A DNA stretch of 64,000 nt from Phoronis australis (taxonomy: Eukaryota > Phoronida > Phoronidae). A program made the translations under genes and the position numbers. Of the stretch, positions 42,901 through 54,900 are shown one piece after another. The notes under the pieces were generated by a model. That model was given only the letters and a program-made list of their open reading frames with translations. It made no database searches and was not told the DNA's origin. The number at the start of each line of letters is the position of its first letter. Within the stretch, counting starts at the first letter, position 1. Location: positions 700,701-764,700 of the forward strand of contig NMRA01000087.1 in assembly GCA_002633005.1 (NCBI GenBank), written 5' to 3'.

Positions 42901-45900
42901 AGGTCAAAAAGGTGGGAACTTGATTTCCTCTGCAGTAGAAAAGTTCAATAATTTCCTTGCTGTTGCTTGGATGTGAGATAATTGAAATAATTTAGCCACC
43001 TTCACCTTTCCAGAAGATTCCCTAATTGTTTTACGAAATGACCGCATTTTTACAACAAGGCCTTATGTTCTACTCTTTGAAATCTATGAATGAACAGTGA
43101 GTGGGCGAGACTTGGATTGTGTTTTTAGAAGATCCAAATGTTTATGACTCCCATTCTTTTTAATGACATCTCATTGGAAAGTCCCTCTTGACGCTGAATC
43201 AAAAACAAACCTGAACATTTCACTGATAACCCTAAGAACAACAAGAGAGCAGTTAATCAAGTGAAAAGTATTTGGACAAAATGACCTGGAAATCCCCGTA
43301 ATGATGGCTAGGTGGATTCATTGACTGAGTAGTCTTCCCTCATGACCAAGAATGATATAATGGCAAAGTTAGTAAGGTGGCTATGCTATTTTGTATAAAT
43401 TAGAATTTGCTGCACTCGGGGCTTGAAATTTTCCTCTTGATAGGATTTCTTTTTTCTGTTAACGGAATTATCCGCCGTGACTGGATAGCGGTAATTTGTC
43501 TGACTTTTTTTCTTGTACTGTAAAAGGATATCATGTCCTGGGGCCTGTTTCCTGAAACTTTCTGTTTTAACTAATACACAACAATCTGGCTAACTTAAGA
43601 CCAAAATGTCTTAGCCCTGATTCATGAAATTTCTTTAAGACCAAAATAATGACCAAAAATCAATCTAAGCTAAGACTGAAAGATAGTCTTAGTATACAGA
43701 ATATTAAGCTTAAGATTGGACTCATAGCCTATATGACCAAAATGTATGAATATTTCATAAGCAGATATTTTCTCATCTTTTACTATTTATTATAAGATTG
43801 GCTGCTTTCATTTCGGGAAGTGACAAACCACTGCAAATATGATACAGGGAGACTTACTTGCACAATGATGTTTTCTAGTCCAAGCTGGGCATTCTCACAT
43901 AAAAGAGATATTCACTGTATCCAAAGTGTTGTAAATAAATCTCCATTTAGAGTTTTAAGACTAAAAATATTAGTCTTGAAACTACATTTCACACACTGCC
44001 TCGCTTAGTGATATGAATTTACAACAGTTGGCGAACATGTAGTTTGTATGCCTACTATGTTCATAACGCGACTTGATGTCTAAGTTAAAAATGGAAATGG
44101 ACGTTGTGTTCATGAAAGGCTCTTTTCTGAATTTTTGGCTTCAATCTTATCTTAGCCCAAATTTTGGTCTTAACTTAGACTAATTTTTGGTCTTATGTCT
44201 CTAGTCACTTTTCACGGAACGGACCTCTGGTGTAAGACTTCTAGTAAACAGGCATTATTGCGTCTTCAACCAATTTTACTCTAGTTATTGTATCTAGAGA
44301 TTCACTTGTTGTTTGCAGATTAAGAAGGAGAAAGACAATATTGAAAAACACATTGACACATTGAGCAAGGAACGCAGTGATCTTCTTGAGAAAGTTGAAC
44401 AGGTATACGTCATCTGTGTATACATCTTGGATAATATTTTTCATGTGATAGCACTGTATATTGGACATAGTCAGTGTTGGTGGCAGATTTCAACTGCCTT
44501 TACATCGTCTAATTGTCTTATCTGCTAGTTGTCTTCTACTTGTCATAATACCAGACCTGGCATCTCATCTTAAGCCTTTTATTCTGTTGTGTATTAGCTT
44601 TGAGAGTGCACACAGTAAAATTCTGCTGTTTCCATACAAAATGCTATCTGACAGTTAGCTACATTACGTTTTTTGGCTAATGAAATGCTTTAACTGTAAT
44701 GGTCTGCACTATCTGAGGGCTTCTTAGTTTATTTAGATTCTATCTGAGGGCTTCTTAGTTTATTTAGATTCTATCTGATGGCTTCTTAGTTTATTTAGAT
44801 TTTACATGTTTTGTTTCAGCTTGACTCATCACTTAAGTGTGCTCAGAGCAGTCACGTGTCATCAGACGTATTGAGTGAGATTCAACAGTCTCACGCTGAT
44901 GAGCTGCAACGTACTGTACAGACGGAGCAAGAGAAACATGCGGCACTCCTGGATGCAGAAATAACGCGCATGTCACTTGAAAAGGAGCAGGCATTTGATC
45001 AAAAGGTGGCAGCTCTGCGGGATCAGAGCCTGGAAAAGATGAGGGAAATTGAGGCAGACTTGAAGACAAACTATGAAAAGCAGGTGAAAACCAAAGCTAT
45101 GCCTAAAATCGTGCAATTTTGGAAAGAACAGCTACACAGTGAATAAACCTTTCAGTTGCCAGACTCATAAATACTGTAGCCAGACTTCCTACTACACCAG
45201 TAACACTTTTCAGCACTATAACTGTAGATCTCTGACTGAATGAAAACACTGGGGCTTATACCTTTAAATCCAGTTGCTGAATCATGTACAATTGGTATGG
45301 CCACAGATAAGTTACCACACCATTATCTACTGTTACTCATTGTTGATAGGCCAGTATGTTTAGCTCATAAGCCATTGGATTCTTCAGTTGCACCAATGTA
45401 AGAGACTGTGACTGTCAGAAGAGCTCCAGAAAACTTGGAGTTCTCTAGGTGTTGCATGTTTAGCAAGAATCCTTCTTATAGAAATGCCTACATTCAGGTA
45501 ATCCCATGCCACATTTATTTCACAAACATCCTCATACTTAGGAAGTGTTTTCTACACTTAATATATTCAGAGAAGGGCTTTCATTCATTGGCAGCACCTG
45601 GTGAACACTGAGTCCTCGTTTACAATGTTCACTGGAGTAAAATCCAATTTATTCCATTTTTCCTCATGAAAATTCATGACTCAAACACAAGTGGAAAATT
45701 ACAGAGTCTTGGGTGAGTATAAGTAGCTGCAAGTCTAAATCAGCACTTTAGCATTTGGATTTGAAGTTTCCATTTGGTCTCACCATGAGTGCCATACTTA
45801 TCCTACAACAATGCACTGCGCGTTTTCAGGCTGAAACAATGAAAGAGGAAATTTCCAAGCTCTCTGGGGAACTCAAGCTGACTCAGGAGAAGTTGCTTGT

Positions 45901-48900
45901 TGCCGAGAGACAAGACGGTGAGATGTGTGCCAAGATGGCAGATGCCGAACTACAACTTGACAAATGGCAAAGGCAGGCGGAAGAGCTGGAGCAGAAAGTT
46001 GCGTATCTAGAGGAACAGTTCTCAGATGCTGTGAACCGATTGGAAGAGGCGGAGGAGTCCCGTCTGCAACATGCCGAACAGCTTGAGGCAACCAAGGTAT
46101 GTTGATCTCCATCGTCTAGACTAAACTGATTGACAAAACAGCCTTTGGTAAATTGTTACTTTTCGTGATTGAGATTACTGAGAATTTAGCTGGATATTTG
46201 TCAGAACAAACACTTTTGTATTGACGTAAACAACGGTTTCAGTTGTTGACATGAAGTCTACAGCAAATTTTTTGAACCAACATTTACGTGTGATCACCAT
46301 AATATTGTCATCATCAGCAGCAATGACAACAGTACTATTGTTCTGTAAGTTTTTTGACACCATTAATACAAAATTAACAACTTTTATGTTAATAAAAAGA
46401 ATTTTTCATTACATCTTGCCTGCTTTTCATGTTCCTCTGGACTAAACTGATAACAAAAGAGCAGAGGCAAAGGATAAAGAAGGCTATAATGGTGCGGTAG
46501 TGTTTTTAAAGGTGTTTAATGCTGAATTTTAGGGCAGAATTAAGAAAGTCGATGAGAAGCTGCAGCAGGTTTTGCATTGGTTGCCATTCAATGCTTTTGT
46601 TATTTGGGAAACAACTATTCTGTTGAGATCTTGGGTTGTTTGTGTTTCAAATAGACTTGTATCATTCATCTGTCACTGTTATTGTTTGTGTTAGGTGTGC
46701 TAAAACTATTTAATCTTTTAATTTAAGTAGAATCAATAAATGGCGTGAATCTTTCATAGTATTTTGTTTAGTGGGAATCGCTTTCATTAAAACTTCGAGA
46801 TTGTTGTGTTTTTACATTGTGTTTCAAGGCAATGATACTTTTTGACAGCTCTGTCAACATAAATTATGTTTTTCACAGTTTTTGTTTTTCTGTCCAGTTA
46901 CTGATACCAGTCATGTTGCATGGTTCTTAAAATGTATTTTATTCTCAGTTGCAAAACCAGCAGACGTCAGACCATAGCTCTCAGCAGGTTGTTACCCTGA
47001 CAACCGAACTGGAGTCAGTTAAAACACAACTGAATGAAGCGAAAGAAGAGATCGACAACAACTATAAGGAGATCAGTCACATGCGTGAGTGTTGTGATCA
47101 GTCGGACAAAGAGTTGGAGGCTCAGCAGACTGCACTACGACAAGCAAGGGAGACAATTACCAAACTGGAGGTATGTCTGCTTTGTAGCAAGCAATTGTGA
47201 AATTTATTTGACACTTTTATTTCCTGAAAATTTTATTTTTTATAAAATTTAATCATCATAATTGAATCAACTTAACGTAGGAATAGAGATTGAAATGTGA
47301 TCTGTGCATGCAAAGAAGACTGTGTTATAGCCATCAAGGGAAGTAATTATGTGATACTTCACGAATTTGTGTTCAACATTTGTTTGTAAGTGCTCAATGA
47401 CCAAGTAGTTTCACTGCACAACCACAAGTCTTTGGTAAATAGTTACTTTGTTGAAGATGGCAACCCTCTCCATTATGATTATAAAAACTGTAGTTAGACA
47501 TCTTTCAGAACAAGAATTATTTAGTGGGAATCATTAAAACTTAAGAGATTGTTGTGTTTTTGTATCGCCATTCAAGGCCATGATACATTTTTGACAGCTG
47601 TGCCAACATATGTTTTTCACAGTTTTTGTTTTTCTGTCCAGTTACTGATACCAGTCATGTTGCATGGTTCTTAAAATGTATTTTATTCTCAGCTGCAAAA
47701 CCAGCAGACGTCAGACCATAGCTCTCAGCAGGTTGTTACCCTGACAACCGAACTGGAGTCAGTTAAAACACAACTGAATGAAGCGAAAGAAGAGATCGAC
47801 AACAACCATAAGGAGATCAGTCACATGCGTGAGTGTTGTGATCAGTCGGACAAAGAGTTGGAGGCTGAGCAGACTGCACTACGAAAAGCAAGGGAGACAA
47901 TTACCAAACTGGAGGTATGTCTGCTTTGTAGCAAGCAATTGTGAAAATTTTTGATACTTTTATTTCCTGAAAATTTTATTTTTTATAAAATTTAATCATC
48001 ATAATTGAATCAACTTAACGTAGGAGAAGACTGTGTTATAGCCATCAAGGGAAGTAATTATGTGATACTTCACAAATTTGTGTTCAACATTTGTTTGTAA
48101 GTACTCAATGACCAAGTAGTTTCACTGAACAACCACTAGTCTTTGGTACTGTTACTTTTGTTGATGATGGCAACCCTCTCCATTATGATTATTAGTACTG
48201 TAGTTAGACATCTTTCAGAACAAGAATTATTTAGTGGGAATCATTAAAACTTTAGAGATTGTTGTGTTTTTGTATCGCCATTCAAGGCCATGATACTTTT
48301 TGACAGTTGTTCCAACATATGCTTTTCAAAGTTTTTGTTTTTCTGTCCAGTTACTGATACCAGTCATGTTGCATGGTTCTGTAAATGTATTTTATTCTCA
48401 GCTGCAAAACCAGCAGACGTCAGACCATAGCTCTCAGCAGGTTGTTACCCTGACAACCGAACTGGAGTCAGTTAAAACACAACTGAATGAAGCGAAAGAA
48501 GAGATCGACAACAACCATAAGGAGATCAGTCACATGCGTGAGTGTTGTGATCAGTCGGACAAAGAGTTGGAGGCTGAGCAGACTGCACTACGAAAAGCAA
48601 GGGAGACAATTACCAAACTGGAGGTATGTCTGCTTTGTGGCAAGCAGTTGTGAAATTTATTTGACACTTTTATTTCCTGAAAATTTCATTTTTATAAAAT
48701 TTAATCATCATAATTGAACCAACTAAACGTAGGAATAGAGATTGAAATGTGATCTATGCATGCAAAGAAGACTGTGTTATAGCCATCAAGGGAAGTAATT
48801 ATGTGATACTTCACAAATTTGTGTTCAACATTTGTTTGTAAGTGCTCAATGACCAAGTAGTATCACTGCACAACCACAAGTCTTTGGTAAATAGTTACTT

Positions 48901-51900
48901 TTGTTGATGATGGCAACCCTCTCCATTATGATTGTAAAAACTGTCATTAGACATCTTTCAGAACAAGAATTATTTAGTGTGAATCATTAAAAACTTAAGA
49001 GGTTGTTGTTGTGTTTTTGTATCTCTATTCAAGGCCATGATACTTTTTTCACACCTGTGCCAACATATGTTTTTTGTAGTTGTTGTTTGTCTAACCAGTT
49101 ACTGGTACTAGTCATGTTGCATGGTTATGTAAATGCATTTTAGTCTCAGCTGCAAAACCAGCAGACGTCAAATCACAGCTCTCAGCAGGTCGTTACCCTG
49201 ACAACAGAACTGGAGTCAGTTAAAGCTCAACTGAGTGAAGCGAAAAAAGAGATAGACGACGGCTGTAGGGAGATTAATCATATGCGTGAGTGTTGTGATC
49301 AGTCGGACAAAGAGTTGGAGGCTGAGCAGACTGCACTACGAAAAGCAAGGGAGACAATTACCAAACTGGAGGTGCGTCTACTTGATAGCAAGCAATTATG
49401 AAACTTTTATTTTTAAAGGCGAAGGCAACCTTTTTCCATGTCATTTTGAGCTAAAATATGGTTGGTTGGTTATCCTAGACATATTTTCCACTTAATTACA
49501 GCATTTCGTAATTTTATTAATTACTCGTCCGCTCTTCCGGAAGTGACGTTTTAGGAGGCAAGCATTTCGCGCCAATTTCTTTTCATATAGTCTGACTGTG
49601 AGAGCTGCCGAGTCAGTCATTGTTCTACCTCGGTTGTGTTAAGTTCCGTCGTCGTTTGCTTTCATTTACTAGTCAGTCAACATGCCACACTGTTACTGCG
49701 TACCAGGATATACTAATTATCGGCTCACGCGCGCTTTGGGAGTACCTTTGCATCGCTTTCCGATGGATGACACACTTCGCCGTACTTGGCTCGTTCGTGT
49801 GAAGAACGCAGCGTTACCCGTCCACGCAACGTACAAAGCAGTGGAGAATTACCGTGTGTGTGGCAAGCACTTTCTGCCGTCCGATTACGAAAGGGATTTG
49901 TACGCTGAACTGATGAAGGTCCCTGCGAAACAACGCCTGAAGAAGGATGCCATTCCGTCTGTGTTGATTCCCGGCAGTGCCCCGTCGCCACCCCCGAGAA
50001 GTGCGTTTTTGAAGCGAGAAGCCTCGCGAGCTGTGGCCAGTACAGTGACTGGAGCCAGTGGAGGCACTTCATCTACTGTCACCCGTGCCTCCGAACGTAC
50101 CCCAGAGCGTGCAATTCCTGGAACCAGTAGTGATTCGCCCTGTGCTGTTTTCTCCAGCCCAGAGCCTCTAAGCAGCCCTGCAGCGATATTGAGTAGTGGG
50201 AGTGATTACAGGCCCAGTTCGACACCCAGTGAAGAGGACAGTTCGTCGTCCAGTGAACAGATCGGTGAGCCAAACTTTGATAAGTTTATTGTGGACTTGT
50301 CTAAAGTGTTGGAGCTATTTAGAAGGTGCCAGGTGTGTGGCGAGGGAGTCACACGACACAATGTAAGCAGTTTGGGTGCTCAGGTCACCATCCAGTGGGA
50401 GTGTGTCACGGGACACTCTGGCAAGTGGGACAGTTGTTCCTCTGTCCGTGGTATGCCGGAGGTCCACTTAACCATGTCCAGTGGTGTGCTCTTCACTGGA
50501 AACACGTTTCAGTCGGTGAAGACAATGATGGACTTTGGAAAAGTCAAGTTTTTTTTTCGAAAACAACATTCAACAACATTCAGAATTCCTATTTAATACC
50601 AGTTGTCAATGACGCATACATGTCACAACATCTCGAGTTGGTGGCGGAATTCATGGAGAAGGAGAACTTGTCTGACTCACCAGGGCGGTCCGCCAAGTAT
50701 ACCACATACACTCTAATGGAGGAAGAGACCAAAAAGATAATTGATGTGGAACTCGGAACAGCACAAGCATTCAATTGAGGTAGGCATAACAACGCACACA
50801 GTGCATTTGCACCAAGATGTGTCACCACGTCTGTCTTCAGTAGCCGCCTCGTTTCTCTCAACAGCTGCCTGTGCCTGTGTGTACTCTGCCTCGTTGTACT
50901 CGGGCTCAAACATGTACCCACCCACTGAATGTCCGTGAAAAAATTCCTCGTCACCACTGCTGTGAACAAGGTCTCCGTCACTCACACTACTGTCACTGTG
51001 ATACGGGTCACCGACTCCAGCCATTTTCAGCTTACAACACACTAAACAATCCCTAAATCCAACGCAGTTGAGTTCTCTACTAACCTATCTTGCCGCAGAA
51101 TACTCGCCGATGGAAAGTGGTGGCGACAATTGGTGAAAAATAGCACAAAACAAAAGTAGAATAGAACAGATTCGCACAGTAAGCTCAACGCAAAACCAAG
51201 TGGCGGGAAGCGCTTGCCTCCTAAAACGTCACTTCCGGAGTAGCGGACGAGTAATCTATAAAATTACGAAAAGCTGTAATTAAGTGGAAAATATGTCTAG
51301 GATAACCAACCAACCTTATTTTAGCTCAAAATGACATGGAAAAAGGTTGCCTTCGCCTTTAATGCTGAATTTTTTTTTTGTAAAGATTAATCATCTTAAC
51401 AGAATCAACTTAACATAGGAATAGGAATAGAATTGTGAACTGTGTCTGTAAAGTAGATTATATTATAGCCAGCAAGGAACGTAATTATCAGGTATTTCTC
51501 AACTTTGTGTTCAACCTTGTAAAGCCTCAATGACCAAGTGGTTTCAGTGCACAACCACAAGTCTTTGGTAAATTGTTCTTTTCTTGATGAAGGCAACCCT
51601 CTACATTAAGATTATTAAAGCTTAGCCTAGAACTTGACATCTTTCAGGACAAGCATATGTATTGACGTCAACAAATAATAGTTTTCACTTGTTGTCATGA
51701 AGTGTACAGCTAATTATTAGAACAAACATTTTTGTCAGTTTTAGACAGCTTTAATACAAAGTTAACAGCTGTTGTGTTACTGATAAATGTTTTTATTACA
51801 TCTTCCCTGTTCTTTGTGTTGCTTAGAAAGAGAAGACAGATTGGGAAGCTGAGGTGGACAAGCTGAAGCAGTGTTGTGAAGAGCTTGATCAGGACAGTCA

Positions 51901-54900
51901 AAAGGAGAGACTTGCTCTTACTAAACTTCAAAAAAAGTATGACAGTCTTCACCAAGAGGTGGCGGGCATCTCAACAGCAGGTGAGCTTTGCAGACTAAGA
52001 GGTACAAGTAGGCTTTCATTAACATGCTTTCTGACACTCCTAAAAATGTTCAGTGTTTTTTTCACTTGTTATGCAATGGGAATCACATGTTATTGTCACA
52101 ATAGACATGCCTACACTGCTATTAAAGCTGAAAGAGTTTGATTTCAGTTGACACTCTATAGGCTTTTAGCAGTTACCGTTGTTACCACCATTTGGCTCTG
52201 CACAGCAAGCTGACATGTTTAATATCCCAGAATGCCTTTGCTTAGAACATACAGCACTATCTATGTGTAAGGCTAAAACTAATATACAATACCTCCTTCC
52301 CAAAATTCCTGAACTTAAGATAGATATTCACTGTTTGTAATTGCATGGTGACATTCTGTATTAAACAAAACTTATGTGCTTTTGACATGAAATATCTGCT
52401 GAGCCAAGCAGGCTGTTACTGTTTCATTAGATTTACAGTTATTTTGTGGTGCATCAAGCGATGGTTCCTTTTTTAACAGATTGTAAAATTATGGAACTCA
52501 TAGTTATCACTTACAAGTATTGTGTCTCTCATATGTGACAAAAGCAAAGTTTATGTGACTTATACATGAAAAAATCAAGCCATGACAATTGAGACTTCCC
52601 TGTGACAATTTGAAAATGCTGTGATGTGACAAATTTGATTTGCCCTCAAACATGAATCAATTCTCTGCTCTCTGGTGTCGTGTACTTTGCAACAAATCTG
52701 TTAAAGTTTTGCTTTGCAAGCTGACATGTTTAATATCACAGAACGCTCTTGCAAAGAACATATAGCGCTTGTGATAAAGATAGGTCAATTTCCTTGAAAT
52801 TGTTATAGTGTCCTCAATGTTGGCATCAGACAGCTGTTTGGAGAAAACTAGGTCAGCTGTATTGTAGTTAATTAAAACCTTATTTCTCTGACATTATATT
52901 TAATTTACTAATCAATCTTGATAAAATTGCTTTATAACCTCATTAACTTTAATTATGGTCATCAATTAGTGTTGGAAAATTGATTTATTTTCATGTGCTC
53001 TCACAAAAAATTGATTTCAATTTAAGTCCTACTTGTGTCAAATTATTCTTTAGTTACGATTAACACCAGCATGCAGGGATTCACAGCTTTCCTATACGAC
53101 ATGTTACAATACTCATTTGGTCAGTTCAAGGAGTGTACGAAGAATATGAGAGTTCACTCCGCCATCTTGTCATTCACCGCAATGGTTATCTGTCAAAAAA
53201 ACTAACACCCCAAGCAGCGAATAAGCAACACTAATTTAGCGGCACAGTCCGAACCATGTAAACACTGATAAACTCATACTTTAATGATGTTCGACATGTA
53301 ATAAAATTACTGTATGATTGAAAATGGTTAAAACACGTAAACTAACGTCCACTTATAATCGAATGAGAATCAAAATGTGTGTTTTAATCAATATTAAAGT
53401 GCATTTGTTTTCATTCTCTTGAAGCTACCTTCAAAAGCCATCATGGTTTTGTTTCACGTTTGTGTTCTTAATAAGGCAACCTACCATTCCTTATAACATT
53501 TCATACTTCCGTGGACTACATAATTTTAGTGATTGCTCCGGGAGGTTCTAGGGGGTTGGCCCAGCAAAGGGATGCAAGGGAGGAGTGCTAACCAAGTGGG
53601 CGCCAAATGGGTGTTGACCCACTCCCAGGGGGGTACATGGGAAGAGTGCTAAACAGGTAAAAACCAATGGGGTATGCCACATGAGTGTTTAGCCCCTCCC
53701 ATTGTCACAAATTTTGGTTGTTCCCCTGACCATTGACAGCATGTGCTGAGGTGGTGATAAGATTTGGCCCTCATTTTATGCATGACCCCAAGGACTTTTG
53801 CTTGTAATGACTGGTGGCCATCATGCCCCAGTGCCATCCTGGGTGTTTTCCAACTTTTCATTACAAAGTGGTCCCAGCTCACTGCGCGTTTAATGTCCAC
53901 CCAACAATTTTGAATATGTGTTCCCTGTTGAATACACCAGGCTGCTACCAGTGCAGACAATTGGTTTGTGCAGTAGGTGTTACACAAGAAGAAGAATGCA
54001 AGGCAAATTAATACTACCACATTGTATTCCGTTCTGATGCTTCCTCACAAAAAATTTTAGTTGACGTACATTGACAACAAGAATCTGCAGAAGGCAGAGC
54101 GTAGCGTTGCAGTAGCCTACACTGCAGACTGTAGTCGCCAGGCACCGGGACTGCGATCTACTTGTCTTCCAACCGTAAACAGAACACACAAAATGAAAGA
54201 CAATGTGTCATATTATTGAATAACAAATAAACCTTACATTTCTGGATCCGTAAAAAAATGACATGTTTGGGTTGGGGTTTTCATGGATGAATTAGTGCAA
54301 TTTGCAGCATTGCAAAATGCGCCGTTCTCCATTGTTCTCGCGCTTCCTACTTCAATAAATAAAACTTGACCGTTGCTTATTCACCACTTGGTGGCGCTAG
54401 TAGTTGCGATTACAGCGAACTCACAAGTGAACTCTCCTATTGTACTGCACTCCTTCGCCTGTTCCTGAAAGGAAAACATACATGTACACACAGTGATGTA
54501 ATTTATTCCCACTTACGCTGGTTCAGATATTATTGATTTTATTGGATATGGAACTGGGGATATCCTAACCTTATGAAATTTAAGCAAAAATAGATGGTTG
54601 GGTTGTATATCTCCTCGAGTAAGGCATTTACCTTATATAGACCTTGTCAACATGGTGCAGCTAAATGACAATGGACACTGAATGAGGACTTGGAATTTTC
54701 CTCTTTCAAAAGGATTTCCTCTTTTTTGGTTTCTTTTTTTATTGGATTTCCAGTTTTCTTTTTTTTAGTCTCTTTTATATCATTATTTTGACCTAATTTA
54801 TGCAAAAAGGTGTATTTCACTTAAATTTTATAACACAAAAAATATTTTTCTCACATAAGTTTATTTATTTGTGGAATGATACATCACCTGAAAGTTAACC

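Larger units (their letters stand above)
38346..46096 (+). other. CENPE: CENP-E exons 23-32: middle of the coiled-coil stalk
   Basis: Exons are 38346-38579, 39194-39287, 40309-40664, 40883-41031, 41516-41696, 42172-42439, 42721-42911, 44319-44402, 44820-45083 and 45830-46096. They encode residues 1065-1760, rich in Glu, Lys, Gln and Leu in heptad patterns. All donors are GT. The large introns 39288-40308, 42912-44318 and 45084-45829 contain no gene; a 0.7-kb inverted-repeat element fills much of 42912-44318. Confidence 0.9.
49417..51358 (+). mobile_element. Kolobok-like DNA transposon, internally deleted
   Basis: This 1942-bp insertion is flanked by TTAA at 49413-49416 and 51359-51362. It has terminal inverted repeats of about 155 bp, beginning AGGCGAAGGCAACC, with only a few mismatches. 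TTAA target duplications with a THAP-domain transposase are the known hallmarks of the Kolobok superfamily. It carries a plus-strand THAP transposase fragment and an opposite-strand ORF with a Cys-rich domain. The catalytic region is mostly missing, so it is non-autonomous. The flanks continue the intron sequence shared with the other exon copies, so it inserted after that duplication began. Confidence 0.85.

Noticed and set aside
46949-49371. Regularly spaced repeats resembling a CRISPR-like array
   Set aside because: The repeated units are 222-bp protein-coding exons with splice sites in an animal gene.
53649-54020. 123-codon minus-strand frame in CENP-E intron 37
   Set aside because: No recognised transposase, reverse transcriptase or other motif; it lies in repeat-like sequence.
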